NCBI RefSeq assembly: GCF_001083805.1
Contig: NZ_JXSK01000011.1
Span: 1 to 64,000, forward strand
Direction of reading: 5' to 3'
Origin: Photorhabdus luminescens subsp. luminescens
Lineage (GTDB): Bacteria > Pseudomonadota > Gammaproteobacteria > Enterobacterales > Enterobacteriaceae
DNA length: 64,000 nt
A program made the translations under genes and the position numbers. The notes beneath the pieces were generated by a model, which ran no database searches, was not told the DNA's origin, and saw only the letters and a list, made by a program, of their open reading frames with translations. Shown here piece by piece: positions 41,290 to 51,323 of the stretch (its first letter is position 1; every line of letters starts with the position of its first letter).

Positions 41290-41811
41290 ATGCAAGAAAG
41301 ATCCGGCATTAGAGGAATAAAGCTGGCAGAATCAGAATGTATTGTATATGAAATGTTGAACGATATATCAATGGATGCGGTTTCTGATTTTTTGGATGGT
41401 CACCTTGCGGCTTGTCGGGTTCGTAATTTTCTTCCATCAGAACAAAGAAAGAAAATAATTGAGAATTTTTGGCGTTCTCCAGCTCACGCTCCCCGTTATA
41501 GTGGAGGTATTGAGGGTGCTGAGGGGTATTTTATTGGGGGATCTCATATTGAAAAAGATACCTGTCAATATATAGAAGAAGCAAAAAATTTCCGTCCGGT
41601 AATTAATGAGATATTTTAGGATACAATCAATCCAATAGATAATTTCATTGATCAAGTAACTCATTTTAGTGGTAATAACTCACAGATAGTGCGTCCTGCC
41701 ATGTATCATGGTGTTGCTGCGGGAAATGCAAAAATTGTGTATTGGAATAATTTCGGTGAATTCCTTCTATTACCTTATGATGATCTTTCAGCGTTGAATG
41801 ATCCACGCTAA
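41290..41811 (+). pseudogene. Broken 2-oxoglutarate/Fe(II) oxygenase-like gene
   Basis: The frame starts at an ATG at 41290 behind a ggggag box and is stopped by an in-frame TAG at 41617-41619. After the TAG the same frame stays open for 63 codons to a TAA at 41809. The joined product is about 172 residues and resembles the N-terminal two thirds of 2OG-Fe(II) oxygenases of the kind at 59789 (VRNFLPSEQRKKIIENFW; then FGEFLLLPYDDLSALNDPR). At the place where a His-x-Asp iron motif is expected there is Tyr-Asp-Asp, and the C-terminal third with the second His and Arg is missing. It is therefore dead on three counts. Confidence 0.7.
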
Positions 41812-41895
41812 ATAAGGTTGTTATTATTGTATGAATGGAAATTAAAAACTCATTTAAATGAACGGCTATTCATAGAATAGTTATTGTAAATATAA

Positions 41896-42030
41896 TGTTT
41901 CCTCGTTTTTTATTTTCTGGTATTTGAGTTTTTAGGTTCTTATATTAATGCATTCGGTAAAGATTTTCCTGAGAAAATCTGGGAAGATGTTTTTTGTAAC
42001 TTGGTTGCGGGTTTTCTAGAGATATTATAG
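41896..42030 (+). other. Short open remnant, no start codon
   Basis: A 44-codon stretch without a start but with protein-like composition (FEFLGSYINAFGKDFPEK, then IWEDVFCNLVAGFLEIL and a TAG). It lies between the broken oxygenase and the Rpn gene. It may be a leftover of a deleted gene. I do not recognise the family. Confidence 0.25.
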
Positions 42031-42079
42031 CGTTGACAATGAGTGGCGATGACTAACTGATAAGATAGAGAAACAAATT

Positions 42080-43078
42080 GTGGCAAAGAAAGAAAAACGG
42101 CCTCATCATGATGCCTTATTCAAACATTTTTTAACGCAGCCTGAAACGGCCAGGGAATTTTTATCCCTTTATCTGCCCGAAGAGGTCCAGTCGTTGTGCG
42201 ATTTAGCCACATTGAAACTGGAACCCGGCAGTTTTGTGGACCGGCATTTACGTCAACTGCACAGTGATGTGCTATATTCGGTTGAAACAACCCAGGGACG
42301 AGGTTATATCTATTGTCTGATTGAACATCAGTCCACCCCTGACCCGTTGATGGCCTGGCGATTGATGTATTATGCCATGTCAGCGATGGCGGCTCACCTG
42401 AAAAAAGGCCATACTGAACTCCCTTTGGTGGCGCCTCTGCTGTTTTATCATGGCGAGGTTCGACCTTATCCTTACTCAAACCGGTGGCTGGATTGTTTTA
42501 CGCTTCCTGAACAGGCTGCTCGCTTATACCGTCAGGCGTTTCCGTTGGTGGACGTCAGTGTGCTCAGCGATGAAGAAATCCTGACACATAAAGGCGTTGC
42601 CCTGATGGAGCTGGTGCAAAAACACATCCGCTGTCGGGATATGCTGGAATGGGTCCCCCAATTGGTGGAACTCTTGAATGCAGGGTATAATACAACCGAG
42701 CAGCGCAATGTTGTGTTAAGCTATATTTTACTGAATGGACATACGCTGGATCTCTCCCAATTTGTCCATCAAATGATTGAACAATCTCCGGAGCATGAAA
42801 CAATGTTGATGACTATTGCAGAACAGCTTGAACAAAAAGGGCGCGAGCAAGGTATCAAGCAAGGTATTGAGCAAGGTATTGAGCAAGGCCGAGAAGAAGG
42901 TATTGAGTTAGGCCGAGAGGAAGGTAGAGAGGAAGGTAGAGAGGAAGGTCGAACAGAAGGTAGAGAGGAAGGTAAACTGGAAACGGCTCGTGCCTTATTA
43001 CGGCATGGCGTGAGTTTGGACATTATTGTCACCAGTACCGGACTGAGCCGGGATAAAATTGAAACATTAAAGCATTAA
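42080..43078 (+). CDS. Rpn-family recombination-promoting nuclease
   Basis: This 332-residue protein starts at a GTG and has the PF04754/YhgA-like PD-(D/E)xK nuclease domain: PHHDALFKHFLTQPETAREF, then LHSDVLYSV and YIYCLIEHQSTPDPLMAWR (the D and the ExQ of the active site), then LPLVAPLLFYHG. The C-terminal part has repeats of EQGIEQG and REEG (about residues 253-300) encoded by 12-bp units. Rpn proteins are DNA nucleases; in E. coli they promote RecA-independent recombination, and recent work points to phage defence. Its 3' end is duplicated downstream. Confidence 0.92.
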   Translation: MAKKEKRPHHDALFKHFLTQPETAREFLSLYLPEEVQSLCDLATLKLEPGSFVDRHLRQLHSDVLYSVETTQGRGYIYCLIEHQSTPDPLMAWRLMYYAMSAMAAHLKKGHTELPLVAPLLFYHGEVRPYPYSNRWLDCFTLPEQAARLYRQAFPLVDVSVLSDEEILTHKGVALMELVQKHIRCRDMLEWVPQLVELLNAGYNTTEQRNVVLSYILLNGHTLDLSQFVHQMIEQSPEHETMLMTIAEQLEQKGREQGIKQGIEQGIEQGREEGIELGREEGREEGREEGRTEGREEGKLETARALLRHGVSLDIIVTSTGLSRDKIETLKH

Positions 43079-43205
43079 ATTAATCTTCTTTTTCACAGCA
43101 AAGCGCCGATATTCAAAATCGGCATTTTTGTTCTTATTCAAGGTGATGGTTATACAGGGGACTTTTATGTTTACCCAGCGAAGCTGAAACCGGTCAGACT
43201 GAAGC
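42780..43205 (+). repeat. Tandem duplication unit A (3' end of the Rpn gene)
   Basis: This unit starts in codon 234 of the Rpn gene, covers its C-terminal repeat region, the stop codon and a further 127 bp including a hairpin (gccgat / atcggc with TTTTT). It is repeated immediately downstream at 43206-43583 with few base changes outside the internal 12-bp repeat, which is shorter in the second unit. Confidence 0.85.
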
Positions 43206-43583
43206 AACAATCTCCGGAGCATGAAACGATGTTGATGACTATTGCAGAACAGCTTGAACAAAAAGGGCGCGAGCAAGGTATCAAGCAAGGTATTGAGTTA
43301 GGCCGGGAGGAAGGTATTGAGCAAGGCCGAACAGAAGGTAGAGAGGAAGGTAAACTGGAAACGGCTCGTGCCTTATTGCGGCATGGCGTGAGTTTGGACA
43401 TTATTGTCACCAGTACCGGACTGAGCCGGGATAAAATTGAAACATTAAAGCATTAAATTAATCTTCTTTTTCACAGCAAAATGCCGATATTCAAGATCGG
43501 CATTTTTGTCTTTATTTGAGGTGATGGCTATACAGGGAACTTTTACGTTTGCCCGGCGAAACTGAAATCTATCAGACGGAAGC
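43206..43583 (+). pseudogene. Tandem duplication unit B (orphan C-terminus of an Rpn gene)
   Basis: This unit repeats 42780-43205. It encodes an orphan C-terminal tail (75 codons from the ATG at 43229 to the stop at 43456: MLMTIAEQLEQKGREQGI and ending TGLSRDKIETLKH) without the nuclease domain. The internal Glu/Gly-rich repeat has fewer units than in copy A. The downstream hairpin is also duplicated. No ribosome binding site suits the ATG. It is best read as the outcome of an unequal exchange, perhaps made by loss of the front part of a second rpn gene. Confidence 0.8.
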
Positions 43584-44028
43584 AGCTTTATAGGGACCCT
43601 AAGAGCATGGGGAACGCGATTAAGTGAGTTGTTTGCGGAAACAAATGACTCGTTCTGTTTCGTCAAAACCTTAATGTTTATAGTAGTCATTATTCCTATC
43701 GCATATTCTTTATTATCCGTGAAGTTAATCTATAAGTCGTTTCTCTTTATGAGAAGATATAAATGATTTATACCTTAATATTTTACTCTTCATATGAATC
43801 ATATATTGACTTGTTTATTGGCTTAACCTCAAGATTTCCCCATTGTTGAATAATATTCATCGCTTCTATTGCGATCTCTGCTTAATATGAAGTTAAACCC
43901 TTTCATCACAAATACTATATCTACTTGCGCGTGCAGTTTTATCCTGGCAAGCCAGAGTTTGATATTTAGGATGGTTTTTTCCTGTTGTTTTCAAATGTTA
44001 TTTCAGAGATAGAAGTTAAATAATTTAA
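43584..44028. other. Intergenic region at the right border of the island
   Basis: About 445 bp, AT-rich, with no gene seen. It lies between the duplicated Rpn tail and the end of pflA, so it marks the right border of the accessory island. Confidence 0.5.
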
Positions 44029-44769
44029 TTAATAGATAACCTTATGACCATAGCTTTCCAAAATGTTTTTCACTCTCTCCATTGTCTCTTTTGCCGGCGG
44101 TTTCACACCTTCCAATTGATATTCTTCCCCCATAGTCGTCCATTTATGTTTACCGAGTTCGTGATAAGGCAGAAGCTCGATTTTTTCAATATTTCGCATA
44201 TCCTTGGTAAATTCACCTAGCCTATGAGCGGATTCATTATCATCGGACCAACCTGGAACCACAACGTAACGAATCCAGGTTTTCTGATTACGTTTAGCCA
44301 GATAGCGGGCAAATTCCAAAGTGCGGTGATTGGAAACACCGACTAATTTTTGATGGATTTCATCGTTAAGTTGCTTCAAATCGAGCATAACGAGATCTGT
44401 TGCATCCATCAATTCATCAATAACCGGAACATAGCGGCGGACAAATCCATTAGTATCAAGACAAGTATGAATACCTTCGGCACGACAGGCTCGGAACCAG
44501 TCACGTACAAATTCAGCTTGTAGAACGGCTTCGCCACCCGATGCAGTAACCCCTCCACCGGAGGCGTTCATAAAATGACGATAGGTTGTCGCTTCTTTTA
44601 TCAACTCTTCAACAGTTACGTCTTTGCCGCCGTGAGTATCCCATGTATCGCGGTTATGGCAATAGAGACAGCGCATCAGGCAACCTTGAAAGAAGACAAT
44701 AAACCGGATACCGGGGCCATCAACAGTGCCACAGGATTCGAAAGAGTGGATACGACCAAGTACCGACAT
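44029..44769 (-). CDS. pflA: Pyruvate formate-lyase activating enzyme
   Basis: This 246-residue radical-SAM protein has the iron-sulfur motif C-x3-C-x2-C ([15 protein letters not shown]) near residue 30 and the family start [19 protein letters not shown]. It makes the glycyl radical on PflB under anaerobic conditions. The ATG at 44769 gives exactly the E. coli length; the frame extends 23 codons upstream. It lies 73 bp downstream of pflB in the same direction. Confidence 0.96.
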   Translation of the reverse strand: MSVLGRIHSFESCGTVDGPGIRFIVFFQGCLMRCLYCHNRDTWDTHGGKDVTVEELIKEATTYRHFMNASGGGVTASGGEAVLQAEFVRDWFRACRAEGIHTCLDTNGFVRRYVPVIDELMDATDLVMLDLKQLNDEIHQKLVGVSNHRTLEFARYLAKRNQKTWIRYVVVPGWSDDNESAHRLGEFTKDMRNIEKIELLPYHELGKHKWTTMGEEYQLEGVKPPAKETMERVKNILESYGHKVIY

Positions 44770-44842
44770 AACAGGTTTGCTCCAAAACTGACAGGATAAA
44801 TGAATAAAGACCCCAGAATTCAGGGCCTTTGCTAACAAATTA

Positions 44843-47125
44843 TTACATAGATTGGGTGAAGGTACGGGTGATCACATCCTGTTGTTGCTCTTTAGTCAAT
44901 GAGTTGAAACGCACAGCATAACCCGATACCCGGATGGTGAGCTGAGGGTATTTCTCCGGGTTTTCCATGGCATCAAGCAGCATGTCACGATTCATCACGT
45001 TGACATTCAGATGCTGACCACCTTCAGTTTCTGCTTCATGGTGGAAATAACCATCCAGCAAACCAGCCAGGTTAGTTTTGCGTGTTTCATCATCTTTGCC
45101 TAATGCGTTTGGTACGATAGAGAAGGTGTAAGAGATACCATCTTTTGCATAGGCGAAGGGCAGTTTAGCCACAGAAGTTAAAGAGGCGACGGCACCTTTT
45201 TGATCGCGGCCATGCATTGGATTGGCCCCGGGTCCAAATGGCGCGCCAGCGCGACGTCCGTCAGGGGTGTTGCCGGTTTTTTTACCATATACTACGTTAG
45301 AAGTGATGGTCAGAACGGATTGTGTCGGTACCGCGTTACGATAAGTATTTAGTTTCTGGATTTTTTTCATGAAACGTTCAACCAGATCACAGGCGATATC
45401 ATCGACGCGTGAGTCGTTGTTGCCAAACTGTGGATATTCACCTTCAATCTTGAAATCAACAGCCAAACCGTTTTCGTCACGGATTGGCGTCACTTTGGCA
45501 TATTTAATGGCAGACAATGAGTCAGCAGCGACAGACAAACCGGCAATGCCACAGGCCATAGTACGGTAAACATCACGGTCGTGCAGCGCCATCAGTGCAG
45601 CTTCATAGCTATATTTATCATGCATATAGTGAATGATGTTTAGTGCGGTAACATACTGTTTTGCCAGCCAATCCATAAAGTGGTCCATGCGGGCCATCAC
45701 CTTGTCGTAATCCAGTACTGCATCTTTTATAGGCTCTTCTTTCGGGCCAACCTGCATTTTCAGCTTTTCATCCACGCCACCGTTAATGGCGTACAGCATA
45801 GTTTTAGCCAGATTCGCGCGGGCGCCGAAGAATTGCATCTGTTTACCCACAATCATCGGGCTGACACAACAAGCAATAGCGTAGTCATCGTTGTTGAAGT
45901 CAGGGCGCATCAGATCATCGTTCTCATACTGTAAAGATGAGGTGTCGATGGAAACTTTCGCCGCGAATTTTTTGAAATTTATCGGCAGTTTTTCGGACCA
46001 CAGGATGGTCATGTTGGGTTCTGGTGATGGTCCCATCGTGTATAGGGTGTTCAGGAAACGGAAACTGTTTTTAGTCACCAGTGTGCGGCCATCCAGCCCC
46101 ATACCTGCCAGCGATTCTGTTGCCCAGATTGGGTCACCGGAGAACAATTCATCATATTCAGGGGTACGCAGGAAACGGACCATACGCAGTTTCATCACTA
46201 GATGGTCAATCAACTCCTGTGCTTCAACTTCTGTCAGCTTACCCGCTTTCAGATCACGTTCAATGTAGATATCCAGGAAACTGGATACGCGACCGAAGGA
46301 CATCGCAGCGCCATTTTGAGATTTAACCGCCGCCAGATAAGCGAAATAAGTCCACTGTATCGCTTCCTTAGCGTCAGTGGCGGGGCCAGAAATATCGTAG
46401 CCATATTTAGCCGCCATCTCTTTAATCTGGCCTAGAGCTCGGTGCTGTTCAGCGATCTCTTCACGCAGTTGAATCGTCATTGCCAGATCTTCACCGTTTT
46501 CCAGTTTTTCCTGCAATGAATTGAACTGAGCTAATTTATCCTCACGCAAGAAATCGATGCCGTATACCGCAACGCGACGGTAGTCGCCAATAATGCGACC
46601 ACGGCCATAGGCATCAGGCAGACCTGTCAGAACGCCAGATTTTCGGCATTTCAGAATATCTGGCGTGTAAACATCGAAAACGCCCTGATTATGCGTTTTG
46701 CGGTATTCAGTGAAAATCTGTTTCAATTTAGGATCGAGTTCACGACCATAAACTTTACATGAGCCTTCCACCATTTTGATGCCGCCAAATGGGATCAGCG
46801 CACGTTTTAATGGGGCTTCTGTTTGCAGGCCAACAATAGTTTCCAGATCTTTTTCGATATAACCTGCATCGTGGGAGGTAATAGTAGCAGCAACATCAGT
46901 ATCAAAATCAACGGGTGCGTGAGTGCGGTTTTCGATTTTGACACCTTCCATGACTTTTTCCCATAAGGTATCAGTCGCCTTTGTCGAACCTGCCAGGAAA
47001 GATTCATCACCCTCATATGGCGTATAGTTTTTTTGGATGAAGTCACGAATGTTGACTTCATTCTGCCAATCCCCCTGGTTAAAATATTGCCATGCTATAG
47101 AGAATTTTTTATTTAATTCAGCCAT
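44843..47125 (-). CDS. pflB: Formate C-acetyltransferase (pyruvate formate-lyase)
   Basis: This 760-residue enzyme converts pyruvate and CoA to acetyl-CoA and formate. The adjacent active-site Cys pair is in [12 protein letters not shown] (around residue 419) and the radical Gly lies in [19 protein letters not shown] near the C-terminus (about residue 735). The length equals that of E. coli PflB. It is the second gene of focA-pflB, activated by PflA encoded just downstream. In E. coli the operon is induced by FNR and ArcA; a fitting site is seen upstream of focA. Confidence 0.97.
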   Translation of the reverse strand: MAELNKKFSIAWQYFNQGDWQNEVNIRDFIQKNYTPYEGDESFLAGSTKATDTLWEKVMEGVKIENRTHAPVDFDTDVAATITSHDAGYIEKDLETIVGLQTEAPLKRALIPFGGIKMVEGSCKVYGRELDPKLKQIFTEYRKTHNQGVFDVYTPDILKCRKSGVLTGLPDAYGRGRIIGDYRRVAVYGIDFLREDKLAQFNSLQEKLENGEDLAMTIQLREEIAEQHRALGQIKEMAAKYGYDISGPATDAKEAIQWTYFAYLAAVKSQNGAAMSFGRVSSFLDIYIERDLKAGKLTEVEAQELIDHLVMKLRMVRFLRTPEYDELFSGDPIWATESLAGMGLDGRTLVTKNSFRFLNTLYTMGPSPEPNMTILWSEKLPINFKKFAAKVSIDTSSLQYENDDLMRPDFNNDDYAIACCVSPMIVGKQMQFFGARANLAKTMLYAINGGVDEKLKMQVGPKEEPIKDAVLDYDKVMARMDHFMDWLAKQYVTALNIIHYMHDKYSYEAALMALHDRDVYRTMACGIAGLSVAADSLSAIKYAKVTPIRDENGLAVDFKIEGEYPQFGNNDSRVDDIACDLVERFMKKIQKLNTYRNAVPTQSVLTITSNVVYGKKTGNTPDGRRAGAPFGPGANPMHGRDQKGAVASLTSVAKLPFAYAKDGISYTFSIVPNALGKDDETRKTNLAGLLDGYFHHEAETEGGQHLNVNVMNRDMLLDAMENPEKYPQLTIRVSGYAVRFNSLTKEQQQDVITRTFTQSM

Positions 47126-47188
47126 GATACTTCTACCTTTGTAATTTTGTAATAATTGAACTTTTGAGAAATTAATTAAGAGAGCGAA

Positions 47189-48046
47189 TTAATGTTTTTG
47201 CTCACTACGAAGATAAATTGACCAATAAGTTAAACCCACCAAAACAGCGCCCCCGATAATATTACCAATAGTGACTGGAATTAAATTGTCAGTAATAAAG
47301 TGTGAAATGGTGAGTTGGGAAAATTGCTCAGGTGTCGCACCGACGTTAATCCAGAATTCAGTTGGTGCGAGGTGCTTAATAACAATGCCAAGCGGGATTA
47401 AAAACATATTCGCAATACTGTGCTCAAAGCCGCTGGCAACAAACATACTTACTGGCAAAATCATGGCAAATATTTTATCCATTAAACTACGTCCGGCATA
47501 ACTCATCCAAACAGCGAGGCAAACCATTAAATTGGCGAGAATGCCTAAAAATAGCGCTTCAATAAAAGAGTGGTGCATTTTATGGTTTGCTGTTTGCAAG
47601 ACATTCAAGCCCCACAATCCGTCGGCAACACGATATTGACCGGCAAACCAGATAATGGCGACGAAAAATAGCGCGCCAATCAAATTACCGAGATAAACGT
47701 TAATCCAGTTTTTAATCATTTGGTACCAGGTTATACGCCCGGTTGCTTTGGAAATAATTGTTAGCACAGTGGAAGTAAATAAATCTGCGCCACACACGAC
47801 GACTAACATTAATCCAAGGGAGAAACAGATGCCGCCAACTAATTTAGTTAGCCCATAAGGGACAGATGCAGTTCCTGTCGTCGCGGTAATATAAAAGACA
47901 AATGCAATGGAGATAAAAACCCCGGCAGTTATTGCTGACAGATAGGTAATGGCAACAGGTTTAGTCGTTTTATAAACACCAATGTCATTGGCGATTTGTG
48001 TCATTACCGCAGGTGGTAATAGGTTAAAGGGGGTGTCAGCTTTCAT
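47189..48046 (-). CDS. focA: Formate channel FocA
   Basis: This 285-residue FNT-family channel has six membrane segments, the conserved NLIGALFF and GNIIGGAVLVGL segments and the TSTVLTI region that lines the pore. It exports formate during fermentation and imports it at low pH. The protein ends in HKH-like residues and matches E. coli FocA in length. It heads focA-pflB-pflA. The region upstream holds the FNR-like site. Confidence 0.96.
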   Translation of the reverse strand: MKADTPFNLLPPAVMTQIANDIGVYKTTKPVAITYLSAITAGVFISIAFVFYITATTGTASVPYGLTKLVGGICFSLGLMLVVVCGADLFTSTVLTIISKATGRITWYQMIKNWINVYLGNLIGALFFVAIIWFAGQYRVADGLWGLNVLQTANHKMHHSFIEALFLGILANLMVCLAVWMSYAGRSLMDKIFAMILPVSMFVASGFEHSIANMFLIPLGIVIKHLAPTEFWINVGATPEQFSQLTISHFITDNLIPVTIGNIIGGAVLVGLTYWSIYLRSEQKH

Positions 48047-48365
48047 ACCAACATTCTCTTTATCATTAATAAGTTACGGTACGTAACGATAGTAACAAAG
48101 GCTTAAAGAGGAAAATTTGATATAGATCATAATCCTCTGAAAGTAGACGCTGTTTTAGCGAATGAGAATGGTGAAAATTACAGTTAATTTATTGATCTTA
48201 ATGAAATAAAAATTTTTTAAAAATTATAATATTTTTTTATTTACCTATTAGTAGGAAGCTTGATTAAGTAAAATTACAGGCTAAATTGTTGTTTATTTGT
48301 TGTTGAAAATAAATTTAATTTAACCTGAATTTTACTTTTAATTATGAATTGTCTTTTCTACAATT
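48047..48365. promoter_or_regulatory. focA-pflB promoter region with FNR-like sites
   Basis: The gap between ycaO and focA (both minus strand) holds an FNR-like sequence at 48117-48130 (ttgatatagatcat), which matches TTGATnnnnATCAA except for the last base. A weaker relative (ttgatcttaatgaa) lies at 48192-48205. The first is about 70 bp upstream of the focA start codon. In E. coli FNR and ArcA drive this operon under anaerobiosis. Confidence 0.6.
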
Positions 48366-50129
48366 TTATTCTGCGTTCCAGAAATCGCGTTTTGCTTTTT
48401 GCAGCTTCTCGTAAGCGGCTAATAAAGCCTGATGCGCGGGCAGTGATTTTAAATCTGAATCAACTGACCACAGGCCATAAAAACAGTGTTCGCCAGAAAT
48501 AGCGGCTGATGCTGCTTCAACAGCATTTTGCCCGTACATTTTTACGAATGCTTGATAATATTGTGCAGGCTCTTTATCTGCTTCCAGAGCAAGTAAAAGC
48601 AGTGTTTGCAAACAACGATAATAATTAGCGCGTTCGGTGGTAAAGACTGAGGAATTAAAATCTTGGGTCCATTCTACCCAAATTAAAGCCTGTTCCAAAT
48701 CATCGCCAGCCAGTGCCAACATGGATTTCAATTCACCAATACGTAAATTGCTCCAACCATTATCTTTACCTACAGCAATGCCAAGTAATTCACGGACACG
48801 GGTAAAATCATCTAAACCTTCTTCATCTAATTGCTCAATCAGCGCCAGATATTCTTCGGCTTGCCATTGGCTATCCGGCAACGCTAATAAAGTTTCCCGC
48901 AGATGGGTTCCCATCGTGTTATTAGCAAGATGTAAATCTTCTACAGGATAAATATCAGACATCCCCGGAACCAAAATACGGCAGGCATAAACACCAAGGT
49001 GCTCATAGTCAGCAATATAAACTTCGGCATCCAATTGTTTGAAGATTGCCATCAAAGTGGCGAACTCTTCTTCGGTTGTGCCGCTGAAATTCCAGTCAGC
49101 GAACGCATAATCAGCATCTTGTTTAAACAAATCCCAACTGATTAAACCGCTTGAATCAATAAAGTGAGTCTCCAGATTGGTATGTTCCGCCACTTCTTCA
49201 TTATCGAAAGTCGGCGCATTAAATACATCCAGATCTTTCAAACTACGACCCTGTAATAACTCGGTCACAGTACGTTCCAACGCTACGCCAAATTCAGGAT
49301 GTGCGCCAAAAGAGGCGAAACAAGTCCCGTTATTAGGATTAAACAGCACCACACAAATAACCGGGAACTGCCCACCGAGGGAGGCGTCATAACAATAGAG
49401 TGGGAAACCTTCATCCTGTAATTTGCTGACTGCGGCGACAACACCAGGATAACGATTCATCACTTCTTGGGGAATTTCTGGCAGGCTGATGCCTTCAGCG
49501 ATAATACGATTCTTCACATAACGTTCAAAAACTTCGGATAGTCCCTGAACTCTGGCTTCATTCATCGTGTTGCCGGCTGACATACCATTGGAAACATAAA
49601 GATTGCCAATAATATTCATCGGAATATAGACGGTATGATGATCAGATTGACGAGTAAACGGTAGTGAGCAGATACCACGCTCTTCATTACCTGATTGCAA
49701 ATCAACTAACTGACTGGCGCATAACTCATTTTCAGGATTATAAAATTGGTGTAACCGGTCGTCCAGAATGCCTTCTGGTAGAGAATCATCATCCGGTAAA
49801 GCAAACCATTTTTCATTGGGATAATGGACAAAATCACCGTTCGCGATAGCTTCTCCTAAATAGAAGTCAGCAAAAAAATAGTTAGTTGACAGGCGTTCAA
49901 AATACTCCCCTAAAGCAGAGGCTAAAGCGGCTTTCTTGCTGGCGCCTTTGCCATTGGTAAAACAGAGAGGACAATCGCGGTCACGGATATGAACTGACCA
50001 AACATTAGGAACCGGATTCAGCCATGAAGCTTCTTCGATATTAAAACCAAGGTGTTGCAGTTTTTGCTGAAAACGGTTGATTGAATCTTCCAATGCGGCG
50101 TCTTTGCCGGGAATAAAGGTTTGCGTCAT
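48366..50129 (-). CDS. ycaO: YcaO, cofactor for RimO-type S12 methylthiolation
   Basis: This 587-residue protein matches E. coli YcaO along its length, from MTQTFIPGKDAALEDSINRF to the C-terminal AAYEKLQKAKRDFWN. It has the ATP-binding YcaO fold in its first 350 residues (NGKGASKKAALASALGEYFERLS, GLSEVFERYVKNRI) and a C-terminal domain with TPR-like helices. YcaO in E. coli supports beta-methylthiolation of ribosomal protein S12 by RimO; it is not a RiPP cyclodehydratase. I start at the ATG at 50129 to match the E. coli N-terminus; a GTG three codons upstream is in frame. No RiPP precursor is seen beside it. Confidence 0.95.
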   Translation of the reverse strand: MTQTFIPGKDAALEDSINRFQQKLQHLGFNIEEASWLNPVPNVWSVHIRDRDCPLCFTNGKGASKKAALASALGEYFERLSTNYFFADFYLGEAIANGDFVHYPNEKWFALPDDDSLPEGILDDRLHQFYNPENELCASQLVDLQSGNEERGICSLPFTRQSDHHTVYIPMNIIGNLYVSNGMSAGNTMNEARVQGLSEVFERYVKNRIIAEGISLPEIPQEVMNRYPGVVAAVSKLQDEGFPLYCYDASLGGQFPVICVVLFNPNNGTCFASFGAHPEFGVALERTVTELLQGRSLKDLDVFNAPTFDNEEVAEHTNLETHFIDSSGLISWDLFKQDADYAFADWNFSGTTEEEFATLMAIFKQLDAEVYIADYEHLGVYACRILVPGMSDIYPVEDLHLANNTMGTHLRETLLALPDSQWQAEEYLALIEQLDEEGLDDFTRVRELLGIAVGKDNGWSNLRIGELKSMLALAGDDLEQALIWVEWTQDFNSSVFTTERANYYRCLQTLLLLALEADKEPAQYYQAFVKMYGQNAVEAASAAISGEHCFYGLWSVDSDLKSLPAHQALLAAYEKLQKAKRDFWNAE

Positions 50130-50267
50130 GGTATTCACTTATGAATGCTCGTTATGGGGCGCTCATCATACGAGTTTTTTTTCAGTAGCTAAAGTCTGGT
50201 ATGTATCACAGATTTATTGTTATCATCATCCATAATCTAACAGGATATTTTTTATTAAGGAAGAAGC

Positions 50268-51311
50268 ATGAAAAAGATGAAACACACAGCTTTAGCCAGT
50301 TTATTGGCATTAATTAGTGGTTCTGCTTTTGCTTTACCAAATATTACACTTTTGGCGACGGGAGGGACGATTGCGGGTGGTGGGAAGTCTGCAACCCAGT
50401 CCAGCTATGTTGCCGGAAGGGTTGCTATTGATGAATTAGTCAATGCTGTTCCTGAGATCAAAAATATCGCCAACCTGAAAGGTGAGCAGGTGGTGAGTAT
50501 TGGTTCGCAAGATATGAATGATCAGGTATGGTTGACCTTGGCGAAAAGAATCAACGCTGGTTGTGATAAGACCGATGGTTTTGTTATCACCCACGGTACT
50601 GACACAATGGAAGAAACTGCTTATTTCCTCGATCTGACTACCCATTGCCAGAAACCGATTGTCATGGTTGGAGCGATGCGTCCATCTACAGCGCTTGGCG
50701 CCGATGGCCCGTTAAATCTTTATAACGCTGTGGTTGTTGCCGGTGATCAAGCATCTGCCAAACGTGGTGTGTTGATGGCAATGAATGATGCGGTTATTAG
50801 TGGGCGCACTGTGGTGAAAATGAGCACCACCGAAGTTCAGGCATTCCAGCCAATTAATGCTGGTGCCGAGGGCTTTGTTCATAATGGCAAAGTCAATTAT
50901 TACGCTGATGCGAAACCGAGAGCTAATAAAGCTATTTTTGATGTCAGTAAACTCGATAAACTGCCGAAAGTAGGTATTGTTTATAACTATGCCAATGCGT
51001 CCGATCTGCCGGCGAAAGCGTTTCTGAGCGCGGGTTACCAAGGTATTGTCAGCGCCGGTGTGGGCAACGGTAATATGTACAAGGCGATTTTCGACACTTT
51101 GTCCCTGGCGGCTAAAGATGGAGTTGTGGTCGTAAGAGCAAGCCGTGTACCGGTAGGATATGTTACTCAAAATGCGGAAGTGGATGATAGCAAGCATGGC
51201 TTTGTCGCTTCTGAACGCTTGAATCCGCAAAAGGCCAGAGTACTTTTACAGTTAGCTTTGACTGAAACACGTGATCCGATGAAAATTCACGAAATGTTTG
51301 TGAAATATTAA
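50268..51311 (+). CDS. ansB: L-asparaginase II, periplasmic
   Basis: This 347-residue enzyme has a signal peptide (MKKMKHTALASLLALISGSAFA, cut after residue 22). The two catalytic Thr motifs are present: LLATGGTIAGGGKS at the start of the mature protein and THGTDTMEETAYFLD near residue 110. VMVGAMRPSTALGADGPLNL follows. It hydrolyses asparagine in the periplasm and is an anaerobically induced enzyme in E. coli (FNR and CRP). It ends with an unusually long hairpin. It is divergent from ycaO. Confidence 0.96.
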   Translation: MKKMKHTALASLLALISGSAFALPNITLLATGGTIAGGGKSATQSSYVAGRVAIDELVNAVPEIKNIANLKGEQVVSIGSQDMNDQVWLTLAKRINAGCDKTDGFVITHGTDTMEETAYFLDLTTHCQKPIVMVGAMRPSTALGADGPLNLYNAVVVAGDQASAKRGVLMAMNDAVISGRTVVKMSTTEVQAFQPINAGAEGFVHNGKVNYYADAKPRANKAIFDVSKLDKLPKVGIVYNYANASDLPAKAFLSAGYQGIVSAGVGNGNMYKAIFDTLSLAAKDGVVVVRASRVPVGYVTQNAEVDDSKHGFVASERLNPQKARVLLQLALTETRDPMKIHEMFVKY

Positions 51312-51323
51312 GTTAATTCCGAG

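Noticed and set aside
48366..50129. YcaO as part of a RiPP cluster
   Set aside because: The sequence and context (beside focA-pflB) match the conserved E. coli YcaO that supports S12 methylthiolation; no precursor peptide or partner genes are nearby.
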